From CAYMLL01 sp964390645 (GTDB lineage Bacteria > Planctomycetota > UBA8108): a stretch of 15,768 bases of DNA. Positions 1-7,574 of this stretch are shown piece by piece; position 1 is the stretch's first letter, and each line of letters starts with the position of its first letter. The DNA lies in NCBI GenBank assembly GCA_964390645.1, contig CAYMLL010000176.1, positions 1 to 15,768 on the forward strand, written 5' to 3'. The position numbers were made by a program, and so were the translations under genes. A model generated the notes under the pieces. The model saw nothing but the letters and a program-made list of their open reading frames with translations. It did no database searches and had not been told where the DNA came from.

Positions 1-555
1 CGCGCGCCCGCCGGGTTCCAGGCGACGGAACCGACACTCCCAGCATGCCCCGTCATCGTGTGCAGGCTCTCCCCCGTTCGCGCATCCCAGATGCGAAGGG
101 CCCTCAAGGACCCCGACACGATGCGCGTCCCGACGGGGCTCCAGGCAACCGGCCCGACGCCGTGCCGGTGCCCCGTCAACGTGGGAACGCTCTTCCCCGT
201 CTGCGCATCCCAGACTCGAAGGGTCCTGTCCCCCGACCCCGACACGATCCGCGTCCCGACGGTGTTCCAGGCGACGGAGATCACACCGTCCGTATGCCCC
301 GTCAGCGTGTGAACGCTCTGCCCCGTCCGCGCATCCCAGATGCGCAGCGTCCTGTCCCTCGAACCCGACACGATCCGGGCTCCGTCCGGGCTCCAGGCGA
401 CGGACCGCACCGGTCCCTCATGACCCGTCAGCGTCTGCACGCTCTGACCCGTTGCCGCGTCCCAGATGCGAAGGGTCCTGTCCCTCGAACCCGACACGAT
501 CCGGGCTCCGTCCGGGCTCCAGGCGACCGGCCCGACCCAGTCCTCATGCCCGGTC
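1..555 (-). repeat. Tandem WD40-coding DNA repeats, about 126-bp period
   Basis: The block 'cgcatcccag' or its variant 'cgcgtcccag' recurs on the plus strand at 81, 204, 330 and 456. The spacings are 123, 126 and 126 bases, the first being one codon shorter. Each unit encodes one WD40 blade, and conservation extends to the nucleotide level, including silent positions. This points to recent duplication or ongoing homogenisation rather than old divergent blades. The array continues past the left edge. Confidence 0.85.
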
Positions 556-1109
556 AACGTCTCCAGGCTGCGGTCCCGGGTGAGGTCGAGATGTCCCCAT
601 TCCCAGCCTCGAAGCTCCCGCGGACAGTCGTACAGACGCCGGCGCGCTTCGGCGGAGTTACCGTCCTCCAGCGCCACCATCGCGGCGAGGATGTTCAGGG
701 AGTAGGCTGTTCGCCGGGCATCTTCGACGGCCGACCTGGCGGTCTTCTGCGCCTCCAGCGCCTTCTCCCGCTCCCGGTCCGCCCGCTCTCGCTCCGCGGA
801 CGCCGCTCGTTCCGCGGCCACGGCTCGTTCACGTTCCCGGGCGGCTTCCTTTCCCGCCGCCTCGGCCTTGCCGCGCTCCAGGTCCGCACGATCCCGTTCT
901 GTGGACGCTTCCTGCGTCGCCTTCGCGGCCTTCTCCTGGCAAATCTCCGTGATCTTCTCGGCGTTTTCCTTGCCCTTCTCGGCCTGCTCGGCCTTGTCCT
1001 TCTGGACCTCCGCCCTGTCCCAGAGCAGCCAGGTCCCCGCCATCGCCGCCACCACCAGCCCCGTCGCCACGATCCTGGTGGGGTTGCGCCGTATCGCCTT
1101 GATGATCAT
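1..1109 (-). CDS. Membrane-anchored coiled-coil WD40 repeat protein (C-terminus beyond window)
   Basis: The frame is open from an ATG at 1107-1109 to the left edge (369 codons, no stop), so the C-terminus is missing. A GGAG at 1119-1122 lies a suitable distance upstream and supports this start. Residues about 12-30 form one transmembrane helix after a short basic N-terminus. Residues about 31-135 are a Lys/Glu/Arg/Ala-rich coiled coil. Residues 165-176 read ELRGWEWGHLDL, a linker seen before WD40 blades in planctomycete Ser/Thr kinase-WD40 proteins. From about residue 183 come at least four WD40 repeats of 41-42 residues (VAWSPDGARIVSGS, LRIWDA, TGH) plus a fifth cut by the edge. WD40 propellers are protein-interaction scaffolds. 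The usual N-terminal kinase domain is absent, and I see none upstream. The domain call is secure; the partner and process are unknown. The topology suggests a cytoplasmic N-terminus and an external propeller, which is an inference. Confidence 0.9.
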   Translation of the reverse strand, partial: MIIKAIRRNPTRIVATGLVVAAMAGTWLLWDRAEVQKDKAEQAEKGKENAEKITEICQEKAAKATQEASTERDRADLERGKAEAAGKEAARERERAVAAERAASAERERADREREKALEAQKTARSAVEDARRTAYSLNILAAMVALEDGNSAEARRRLYDCPRELRGWEWGHLDLTRDRSLETLTGHEDWVGPVAWSPDGARIVSGSRDRTLRIWDAATGQSVQTLTGHEGPVRSVAWSPDGARIVSGSRDRTLRIWDARTGQSVHTLTGHTDGVISVAWNTVGTRIVSGSGDRTLRVWDAQTGKSVPTLTGHRHGVGPVAWSPVGTRIVSGSLRALRIWDARTGESLHTMTGHAGSVGSVAWNPAGA

Positions 1110-1288
1110 CGTCGTAACTCCGGATCCAGATCCTTGGAGACGCCCCACGAGGTGCCGGCGACCTGCCTTCGGCCACTCCTCCCTTCCCGGCACGTGCGAC
1201 GGTCCACCTCCTCGTGGCCAGGACGAACCGTCACTCTGCGGCCGCGCCGCCGGGCTGACCAGCGACGCCAACAGAAGACGGGATGTCT

Positions 1289-1322
1289 GATTATCGATCC
1301 TTTTAGCGTCCGATAATCGATC
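1289..1322. repeat. Paired GATWATCGATC sites, both direct and inverted
   Basis: GATTATCGATC (1289-1299) and GATAATCGATC (1312-1322) differ at one base and start 23 bp apart, about two helical turns. Within them ATTATCG (1290-1296) and CGATAAT (1311-1317) form a perfect 7-bp inverted repeat with a 14-base spacer. Two related half-sites on one DNA face about 180 bp upstream of the WD40 start look like an operator for a dimeric regulator. The regulator is unknown, and the sequence may instead fold as a weak hairpin. Confidence 0.45.
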
Positions 1323-1659
1323 AACCCCTTCGCAAGCGAAACCAACGTCACCCCCAACCCACGCAACACACCAGTCTTACAGATTCCCGTGAAAATGGGC
1401 CGCTGTTTGCAATACGAACATAGTTCGATGACTCGACGGCGCACCGCGAACCGGCCGAACACCGACCGCAACGCGGAGAACCGCGAGGAACCTCCTGACC
1501 CCACCGACCCGACACGATATGAAGACGTCGACCACCTTGACACAGGAACCTCCCGAGTATCCGGGAAGAGACGCCCACCGGTGTGCGACCGATCCCGACA
1601 GTACAGCTGAACAGTCGAACACATACTGCAATCGGCCAGCCAGGGAACAGGATCCTGCG

Positions 1660-1707
1660 TTATTTTATATAAATATATATATACTCTATAGTTATATATT
1701 ATATGTA
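1660..1707. promoter_or_regulatory. Extreme AT tract, possible promoter region
   Basis: Only 4 of 48 bases are G or C, in a window that is otherwise about two thirds GC. The tract consists largely of alternating TA steps. It contains ATTATA at 1698-1703, which is a perfect TATAAT -10 box on the minus strand facing the WD40 gene, and TATAAA in the plus direction. No good -35 element sits 16-18 bases away on either strand, so a conventional promoter is unproven. Easy melting or curvature is an alternative role. Confidence 0.35.
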
Positions 1708-2243
1708 TCCCGTCCTGCGCTGAACAGCGGATGCGGGGGGGGCTATATATCACGACAAACGCGAAAAGCGGCCACTTGCCGACCTTCACGCCCCACGAAC
1801 CCGCGCACCGCGGGACCGACGAGCCTGCCTGCGATCGCCGATGCGGGACTCGTTCCCACACGGTAGGCGGACGCCGGCACGATTGAACGGTGCCCCCTGC
1901 TCTTCATCGCCACCGACCGGTGGCCGTCGGCGGTCGATCGGCAGACGCAGCCACCGTGCCGTGCCCTCCGTCCGAGCCTGGAGTCCGAGTCCCCGGACCG
2001 TCCACGCCTCCACGAGGGCGACCGGATTCCTGCCCTCTCGCCGGCTCCGGGATGGAGGCGCGGGACTGTTGCCGGGGTAGGGCGAGACCGGCTCGGGGAT
2101 AACGGCTGACACCGCCTCCGTCGGACGTCGCCACCAGTGCGGACGGACAGCAGCGGGGAGAACCCGCGAACTCGACGCGACGGATCGAGTCTGAAGTAGC
2201 ATCGTCACCGAGGCAATCCCCCGACCCTGACAGGTGCCAGTCC

Positions 2244-3989
2244 ATGAAAACCCTCCGGCTCATCTCCGCGCTCGTCGTTCTGCCCGTCGCCTGCACGAGG
2301 TCGATTCCGGTCGCTGATCCCGGCACCGGAGACCTTCACCCGGACGGTGGAAACCTACCCGACGTCTCGAGGCTCCTCGAGGAGCCCGACTACACGCTCG
2401 CCCTGTCACCGTCACTCGGCGGTCTTCGCGTCGACGAGACCGGCAGCGGCCCCTGGCGGGTCCGCTCGACGCTCGCAGCCCGGGGTCCGGCCACGACGCC
2501 ACCCACCGGGAAGGCGGCACGACGCTTCCATACTCGGGACCCCGGGCCGCCCCCGAGTGAAGCCCTGGACAGCCCGCCGGAGTCGGACCTGGCCGCAGCC
2601 GAGCCGCTCGGCCGCACGGAGCTCGCACTCGAGAAAGCCGGAGCTGTTCCCCTGGAGCTGCTCGAGTCGGCCCTTGCGGGACGATCCGTCGCGGTCGAGT
2701 CGGAAGCCGAGTCTCGAGGGGTGCGGACGGCGCCCGGGTCGACCGGCAGCGGCTCCGACGGCGTCGACCTCGAGAAGAAGGACGTATCCCGGGCCGAGGA
2801 GCTTTCAGACTCCCCGGAGACGGAGGCGTCCTTCGCCGACAGCGACAAGGACGTCCATCGTCACGCCAGAGAAGCCAGCGGTGGCGAGCGCAGCGTCACG
2901 ACGTCGCGCGCCCCTTCGGCGCCGCCGCTGCGAGCCGGATCGAGCGACGACAACTCGGACTTCGACAAGTACCTCGAGTACCTGCGCACGATGAGCGGCC
3001 GCCAGGACCTCGAAGGTCGGTACGCGAAGATCGATGTCGCCGGGCGCCGCTTCGTCTGCGTGGTCGACGCGGCCGGACGGCCGATCCCCGGCGCCGACGT
3101 GCTCGTCGCCGACGAGGCACGCGATAGCGTGATCGCCATGGGACGCAGCTACGGGGACGGTCGCGCGCCGTTCTACTTGCCGGCTGACGAGCCCTCCCCC
3201 GAGAACGAAGGAGACACGCCGACCACGACGAGATACGTCGTCCAGGTGCGTCACGGCGATCACCACCGACGGGTGAGCTGGAGCGGTGACAGCGAGGAGG
3301 TGGTGGTCGAGATGGAGGACGTGACCCCGGGGTCCGACGAGATCGAGCTCGACGTCGTCTTCCTCATCGACACGACCGGCTCGATGGCCGACGAGATCGC
3401 CCGCATCAAGGACAGCCTCCTCGGTGTGACGAGGAAGCTCCGCTCGCTCGGGAAGGAGTTCACCCTGCGCTACGGGGCGGTCCTCTACCGCGACGTCAAC
3501 GACCAGTACGTCACGAAGTCCCACCCCTTCACCTCGGACATCGAGGCGTTCGACACCGCGCTGAAGACGGTGCACGCCACGGGTGGCGGCGACACGCCCG
3601 AGTCGCTGAACCAGGGGCTCGCCGTTGCGATCGACGGCATGAGCTGGAACCCGGACGCCGCGCGCGTCGTCTTCCTGATCGCCGACGCGCCGCCGCACAT
3701 GGACTACCCCGAGGACACCTCCTACGACGCATCGCTCCGAACCGCCACCGCGCGGGGCATCCGGGTCCACGCGGTCGCCGCCAGCGGGCTCGACGCCACC
3801 GGCACGCTCGTCTTCCGACAGATCGCTCAGTACACGCGCGGCAAGTTCATCTTCATCGAGTACGGCAGAGACGCCGCGACCTCGGCCGCCGCGCACGACG
3901 TCAAGGGCAAGGTGCAGAGCAACAACCTCGACCAGATCCTCTACGAGCAGATCCGCGACGAGCTGGCAGGCTGGGGAAGAGCGTCGTGA
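2244..3989 (+). CDS. Putative lipoprotein with Ig-like and von Willebrand factor A domains
   Basis: 581 residues. The N-terminus is a basic, hydrophobic signal sequence ending in LPVAC with the candidate lipidated Cys at 17. The AGGTG at 2232-2236 can serve as ribosome site for the ATG at 2244. Residues about 20-255 are Ser/Asp/Glu/Arg-rich, low complexity and probably disordered. Residues about 258-357 resemble a carboxypeptidase-regulatory-like beta sandwich (VDAAGRPIPGADVLVADE). Residues about 366-570 are a VWA domain with the metal site DTTGSM (D376) and the later Thr in GGGDTPES (T451), followed by the VVFLIADAPPH strand. VWA domains bind protein ligands through a divalent metal. The gene stands alone on the plus strand, convergent with the SGNH gene. 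An envelope-attached adhesion or assembly role is likely but unproven. Confidence 0.85.
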   Translation: MKTLRLISALVVLPVACTRSIPVADPGTGDLHPDGGNLPDVSRLLEEPDYTLALSPSLGGLRVDETGSGPWRVRSTLAARGPATTPPTGKAARRFHTRDPGPPPSEALDSPPESDLAAAEPLGRTELALEKAGAVPLELLESALAGRSVAVESEAESRGVRTAPGSTGSGSDGVDLEKKDVSRAEELSDSPETEASFADSDKDVHRHAREASGGERSVTTSRAPSAPPLRAGSSDDNSDFDKYLEYLRTMSGRQDLEGRYAKIDVAGRRFVCVVDAAGRPIPGADVLVADEARDSVIAMGRSYGDGRAPFYLPADEPSPENEGDTPTTTRYVVQVRHGDHHRRVSWSGDSEEVVVEMEDVTPGSDEIELDVVFLIDTTGSMADEIARIKDSLLGVTRKLRSLGKEFTLRYGAVLYRDVNDQYVTKSHPFTSDIEAFDTALKTVHATGGGDTPESLNQGLAVAIDGMSWNPDAARVVFLIADAPPHMDYPEDTSYDASLRTATARGIRVHAVAASGLDATGTLVFRQIAQYTRGKFIFIEYGRDAATSAAAHDVKGKVQSNNLDQILYEQIRDELAGWGRAS

Positions 3990-4298
3990 GCACCTGCCCC
4001 CCGGCGGCTCGCCCCCGTCGTGATCGGCACTTTCTCCGGTGCCCCCACTCGCGTGATGCGGTCGAACGGGAGCGCATTTCCCGGAGTCCATGGCCCCGAG
4101 GCGAAAACTCAGCCCGGCCCCGGCCAGCCGTCCCGTCGAGAACAACCTGACCGTCGGAGGGCAGCCTGGTGGCCGAAGGCTGCGGTCGGACGTCGATGAG
4201 AGACGAGGACTGCCCCCCAGGGCGACCCGACGGCTCGCGCGGCGACGGGGTCGGACACCTGCTCCGGAAGGTCCGCCCGCCAGGGGCCGCAATCCCGT
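3990..4298. other. Convergent intergenic region with weak hairpins
   Basis: This gap lies between the stops of the VWA gene and the SGNH gene and should contain transcription ends for both. Two short inverted repeats are visible: GGCAC/GTGCC at 4026-4043 and GCAGCC/GGCTGC at 4161-4183. Neither has a T-tract on either strand, so neither is a classic intrinsic terminator. The small open frames here lack ribosome sites and motifs and are not called. Confidence 0.4.
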
Positions 4299-5402
4299 TC
4301 AGTGAACCGTCAGCGAGTCGACCCAGGGAACCAGGTCGCGACAGAGCTTGCGACTGCCCTGGGGGCTGAAGTGGCGATGGTCGGCGAAGTCGGCAAGCTC
4401 GTACCCGGTCGGCTCGAGCACCTCGAGGCCCAGGCGGGGGTAGCGCTGCCTCAGGTCCGCGACGAGGGCGACGAAGCCGGCCCGGAAGCCGTCACGGCGA
4501 CGCTCTTGCGCGACGAACGGCGGTACCGGTGGCTGCAGGATCCACACCTCGATGCCGTGTCGGTCGCAGAGGTCGAGGATGTGCTCCAGCCAGATCGCGC
4601 CCGCGCGAGTCTGTCGCCACGGTCTCGACTCGCCGGGCGGGATGTCCGCCTCGGTCATGCTCCGATCGAAGCTCCCGGGGCTGAATCCGAGATGCCGATC
4701 CATATCCGAGGTGATCTGCCGGTTGCGATCGCGGTACGAAGTATCGAGCCCTCCGCTGCGTACACACGCGAACACCCAGTTGTCGAGAGCGCGACGATAC
4801 GAGAACGACGTCAGCGCACGGTTCGCGGCAAACGGTATCGCCAGCGACGGTTCAAAGGAGTAGCTGCGGCTCGACAGGAACTCGGGCCACGTCGCCCAGT
4901 CGCGCCAGAACGGACCGCTGATCCAGCGCTCGCGCTCGACGTCGACGCGGCTGAGCTCGAGGAGAACGAACTCCGGGTCGTTGCCGCCGTCCAGGTAGCG
5001 ACTCAGCAGGTGATACTGCCCGTTGAGCTGCAGGCCGTTGAGAGCCAGGTTGATCACCCGACGCTCCGTGCGGCTCCGTGCGTTGAGCTCCGCAGGGTCG
5101 ACGCTGTGGAACAGCACGCTGGTCCCGATCACCGCGATATCACCGTGGAGCTTGCCGCTCTCGATCAGCTCGCTCTTGCTCTGCCACTGCCAGGCGGCGC
5201 TGTCCGCGAACCACTCCCGATTCGACCGCAGCACGAACTCGACGCAACCGATGACCAGGACTGTCCCGATCGCGGCCCACGGAACACGACCGATCCGGGC
5301 ACGCTCGAGCTTGCTGAACTCGCGCTCCGGGACCTCCTGAGTCGGGCGCTCCGCGATCTCGACGACCGTCTCAGAACTGAAAGTAGATGAACTCGATGAC
5401 AT
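4299..5402 (-). CDS. SGNH-like (AlgX/AlgJ- or DUF1574-type) membrane protein, polysaccharide O-acetylation
   Basis: 367 residues. A Ser-rich cytoplasmic tail is followed by one membrane helix at about 41-58, then an extracytoplasmic domain. The SGNH-type landmarks are VIGTSVLFHSVDP (91-103, candidate nucleophile Ser95), a NLALNG segment around 118-123 (block II-like), and DHRHFSPQG near the C-terminus with D341 and H344 in the D-x-x-H arrangement. All three catalytic-type residues are therefore present. The ATG is preceded by CGGAG at a 7-base spacing. The start lies inside the last 32 bases of the MBOAT gene, indicating translational coupling. By analogy with AlgJ/AlgX and related pairs, the protein would take acetyl groups exported by the MBOAT partner and transfer them to a glycan outside the membrane. 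The exact subfamily and glycan cannot be read from the sequence. Confidence 0.8.
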   Translation of the reverse strand: MSSSSSTFSSETVVEIAERPTQEVPEREFSKLERARIGRVPWAAIGTVLVIGCVEFVLRSNREWFADSAAWQWQSKSELIESGKLHGDIAVIGTSVLFHSVDPAELNARSRTERRVINLALNGLQLNGQYHLLSRYLDGGNDPEFVLLELSRVDVERERWISGPFWRDWATWPEFLSSRSYSFEPSLAIPFAANRALTSFSYRRALDNWVFACVRSGGLDTSYRDRNRQITSDMDRHLGFSPGSFDRSMTEADIPPGESRPWRQTRAGAIWLEHILDLCDRHGIEVWILQPPVPPFVAQERRRDGFRAGFVALVADLRQRYPRLGLEVLEPTGYELADFADHRHFSPQGSRKLCRDLVPWVDSLTVH

Positions 5403-7044
5403 CGAACGCTCCGAAGACGCTCGTCAGATAGAACAGGAAGACGAGATACCCGAGCCGCACGGACCAGCGCCAGGTCAACGGAGCCAGCAAGTTGCGCGAA
5501 CGGACCTGGAAGTACTGGACAACGATGAGCGGCCACGTGAACCAGGCGACGCGGGCCAGCATGCCGATGTGCTCATCCACGTGGAGCCATCCCGTCGCGA
5601 GAGCCGAGGTCATGTTCCACAGCTGCTGATTCGTCTCGACCCGGAAGAGAAGCCAGCCGTAACACACGAGGTGGAAGAACACGAACCAGGAAGCGAACCG
5701 GAACACACGCTTGCCGCCGGGTGAGGCGGGCTCGAGTTGGCGCAGCAGGGGCTCGATCCTGCGGTGGACGCACAGGAGAGTGCCCTGGTAGACACCCCAC
5801 CAGACAAAGTTGGCGCGGGCTCCATGCCAGAGGCCGCCGAGCACCATCGTCAGCATCAGGTTGCGGTACACCATCCAGGCCTTGCCACGATTACCGCCCA
5901 GCGACACGTAGAGGTAGTCGCGCAGCCAGGTGCTCAGGCTGATGTGCCACCGACGCCAGAACTCCCGTGGGTTCGTGGCCACGTACGGGACGTTGAAGTT
6001 GACCATCAGCTCGATGCCCATCATCCGGCTCAGACCACGGGCAATATCGGTGTAGCCGCTGAAGTCGCAGTAGATCTGGAACGCGAACGCGTACGTCGCG
6101 AAGAGAACCTCCGGGCCGCCGGGGTCGGCACCGCTCTCGTAGACCGCGCTGACCAGACGAGCGAGGTTGTCGGCGATGAAGATCTTCTTGAAGAGCCCCC
6201 AGCACACCAGATAGGCACCCGCCTGCGTGTTCTCCCAGTCGAGCTTGCGAGCCCGCTGTAGCTGTGGCAGCAGCACTCTGGCGCGTTCGATGGGTCCGGC
6301 GACGAGCTGCGGGAAGAACGCGACAAAGAGCGCGAAATCACCGAGGTGATCCGTCGGCTCCAGCTCTCCGCGGTAGATATCGATCGTGTAGCTCAGAGTC
6401 TGGAACGTGTAGAACGAGATCCCCACCGGCACCACGACCCCGAGAGTCCAGCCGGCGGCGTCGGCTCCGACGAGACTCGCGAAGCCCTCGATGAAGAAGT
6501 CGAAGTACTTGAAGAAGCCGAGCAGCGTGAGGTTGCTGATCACGCTCATCAGCAGGAAATAGCGTCGCCGTGTCGTACCGGCCAGCGAGAAGCCGACCTG
6601 GCACGCGATGGCCACGATCAGTATCGCCGCGAGGGAACCTGTCAACGGGGACCAGTCGGCATCGGGCAGGAAGAGCCCGTGAAACGGCACCGGGTCCGTC
6701 CATCCACCGCTGAAGACCGTCGCCGGCAGGACGAGGGACTGCAGTGCCGACCAGTCGATCGGCGCGGCCAGAAGGACGCTTCCCGCGACCAGCGACGTGA
6801 GAAGCAGACGCCAGGTCGATCGGGTCGGCCGTCGGTGCACGAGGCCGAGGCCGCAGGAGTAGTCGATCGCCGTCGACAGGAGGATGAGGATCAGGAAGCG
6901 ATGGTCCCACGCGCCGTAGAACACGTAGCTCGCTCCCAGGAGCATGAGCTTCTGGGCTCCCGGTCGGCGACGCCACTGCAGAAGGAGGTACAGTGAGCCG
7001 ACCACGAGCGCAAAGCTCGCGAAGGTGGCACTGTTGAAGTTCAC
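5371..7044 (-). CDS. MBOAT family O-acyltransferase (AlgI/DltB-like)
   Basis: 557 residues from the GTG at 7042-7044; multiple membrane helices throughout. Family signatures are VVPVGISFYTFQTLSYTIDIYRG, FFPQLVAGPIERA, DFSGYTDIARGLSRMMG, FWRRWHISLSTWLRDYLY and LGGLWHGA with the catalytic-type His (His407 from this start). MBOAT proteins of this clade move acetyl groups from the cytoplasm for O-acetylation of exported polysaccharide. I chose the start where the protein begins VNFNSATF, matching the usual family N-terminus. A GTG at 7137 in the same frame would add 31 residues with poorer third-position GC and has only a weak AAGG ahead of it, but it cannot be excluded. No strong ribosome site precedes 7044 either. 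The stop overlaps the SGNH gene by 32 bases. No glycan synthase or polymerase lies nearby. Confidence 0.92.
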   Translation of the reverse strand: MNFNSATFASFALVVGSLYLLLQWRRRPGAQKLMLLGASYVFYGAWDHRFLILILLSTAIDYSCGLGLVHRRPTRSTWRLLLTSLVAGSVLLAAPIDWSALQSLVLPATVFSGGWTDPVPFHGLFLPDADWSPLTGSLAAILIVAIACQVGFSLAGTTRRRYFLLMSVISNLTLLGFFKYFDFFIEGFASLVGADAAGWTLGVVVPVGISFYTFQTLSYTIDIYRGELEPTDHLGDFALFVAFFPQLVAGPIERARVLLPQLQRARKLDWENTQAGAYLVCWGLFKKIFIADNLARLVSAVYESGADPGGPEVLFATYAFAFQIYCDFSGYTDIARGLSRMMGIELMVNFNVPYVATNPREFWRRWHISLSTWLRDYLYVSLGGNRGKAWMVYRNLMLTMVLGGLWHGARANFVWWGVYQGTLLCVHRRIEPLLRQLEPASPGGKRVFRFASWFVFFHLVCYGWLLFRVETNQQLWNMTSALATGWLHVDEHIGMLARVAWFTWPLIVVQYFQVRSRNLLAPLTWRWSVRLGYLVFLFYLTSVFGAFDVIEFIYFQF

Positions 7045-7048
7045 GCTG

Positions 7049-7062
7049 TCAGATCGATCTGA
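7049..7062. promoter_or_regulatory. Perfect 14-bp palindrome before the MBOAT start
   Basis: TCAGATCGATCTGA reads identically on both strands and ends four bases upstream of the preferred MBOAT GTG. It could be an operator. About one perfect 14-bp palindrome is expected by chance in a window this size, so position is the only argument. If translation starts at 7137 it would lie inside coding sequence. Confidence 0.2.
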
Positions 7063-7574
7063 ACCACTCGCGAGGCCGGAAATCGCACGCCGGAAGAAGT
7101 CCGCCCGTATGGTCAGGATATCGGCGTGGGCAGTCACGACCCTTGACCGCCATGTTCGCGAGTCCGGGTCAGCTCACCGCGTTGTTTACCGGGCCCTTCG
7201 CCGCCGGCTCACGGTGCTCCGGAACCCGCCGGCCCCCGACTCGGCCGGAGCGGTTACAGGATGACTGATGAGGCGACGACCCTGTCCCGGCCGGCCCACA
7301 CACACCGCCACGCCTTGAAGATCGCGTCGAGTTCTTCGGGGTCCACCCGAGGCGCCGGATCCGGTTGTCGACGGCGGTGCCGAGGACTTCGATGTGAACG
7401 TCGACAGGACCGATCGAGTCCGCCTCGCCTCACGGGAGGTCGGTAGTGACCGGGCTTTCCCTCCCGGGCTCCCGGGCTCCGTCGCGGTGACGCGTCCTGA
7501 AGCGCCACCACGACGCCGTGCGTCGCCGTGCGGCGCACGAAAGCCATCCTGCTCGCGAATCGACCTCGGAGACC
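7063..7574. other. Intergenic region between TRAP operon end and acetylation pair
   Basis: No intact gene is convincing. On the minus strand two coding-like stretches lie in different frames. One covers about 7350-7435 and contains GPVDVHIEVLGTAVDN. The other covers 7254-7350, contains VDPEELDAIFKAWRCVWAG, and ends at a stop at 7254. The pair could be a frameshifted remnant. Hairpin candidates are 7518-7538 (9-bp stem with one wobble, loop CGT), which may mark the end of the TRAP transcript, and two mutually exclusive stems at 7216-7251 (GCTCCGG/CCGGAGC and CCGGCC/GGCCGG). None carries a T-tract. Confidence 0.4.
7518..7538 (-). terminator. Weak hairpin after the TRAP operon, possible terminator
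   Basis: GTGCGTCGC (7518-7526) and GCGGCGCAC (7530-7538) pair over nine positions with one imperfect pair and a three-base loop, 37 bases past the dctM stop. There is no U-run after it in the minus direction, so it may only protect the mRNA end or be fortuitous. Confidence 0.25.

Larger units (their letters stand above)
1110..2243. other. Long divergent intergenic region, no convincing gene
   Basis: These 1.13 kb separate the leftward WD40 gene from the rightward VWA lipoprotein gene and should hold both promoters. Open frames exist on both strands, but their translations are Arg/Ser/Cys-rich, lack recognisable motifs and lack ribosome sites, so I call none. Base composition is mosaic. The part around 1280-1720 is much less GC-rich than the flanks and holds the repeat at 1289-1322, a TTCGC-AA-GCGAA hairpin at 1329-1340 and the AT tract at 1660-1707. 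A run of eight G lies at 1735-1742. Short hairpins lie at 1800-1814 (CCCGCG-CAC-CGCGGG) and 1909-1924 (GCCACC-GACC-GGTGGC). No tRNA or rRNA is visible. Confidence 0.6.

Noticed and set aside
1..555. Regularly spaced repeats considered as a CRISPR array
   Set aside because: Repeat period is 126 bases, in frame, and each unit encodes a WD40 blade; there are no short spacers or cas genes.
45..1316. Long plus-strand open frame rich in Pro/Arg/His
   Set aside because: It is antisense to the WD40 gene, and its repetitive protein is the mirror of the WD40 repeats; the minus-strand frame has domains, a ribosome site and sensible composition.
1106..1861. 251-codon minus-strand open frame upstream of the WD40 gene
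   Set aside because: Translation is Arg/Ser/Cys/Tyr-rich without motifs, runs through the AT tract as Ile/Tyr runs, and overlaps the WD40 start in another frame with no ribosome site.
2805..4292. 495-codon minus-strand open frame opposite the VWA gene
   Set aside because: Antisense shadow of a GC-rich gene; the plus strand has signal peptide and VWA motifs.
7458..7480. Short direct repeat CTCCCGGG x2 in the intergenic region
   Set aside because: Only two copies of eight GC-rich bases; expected by chance in this composition.
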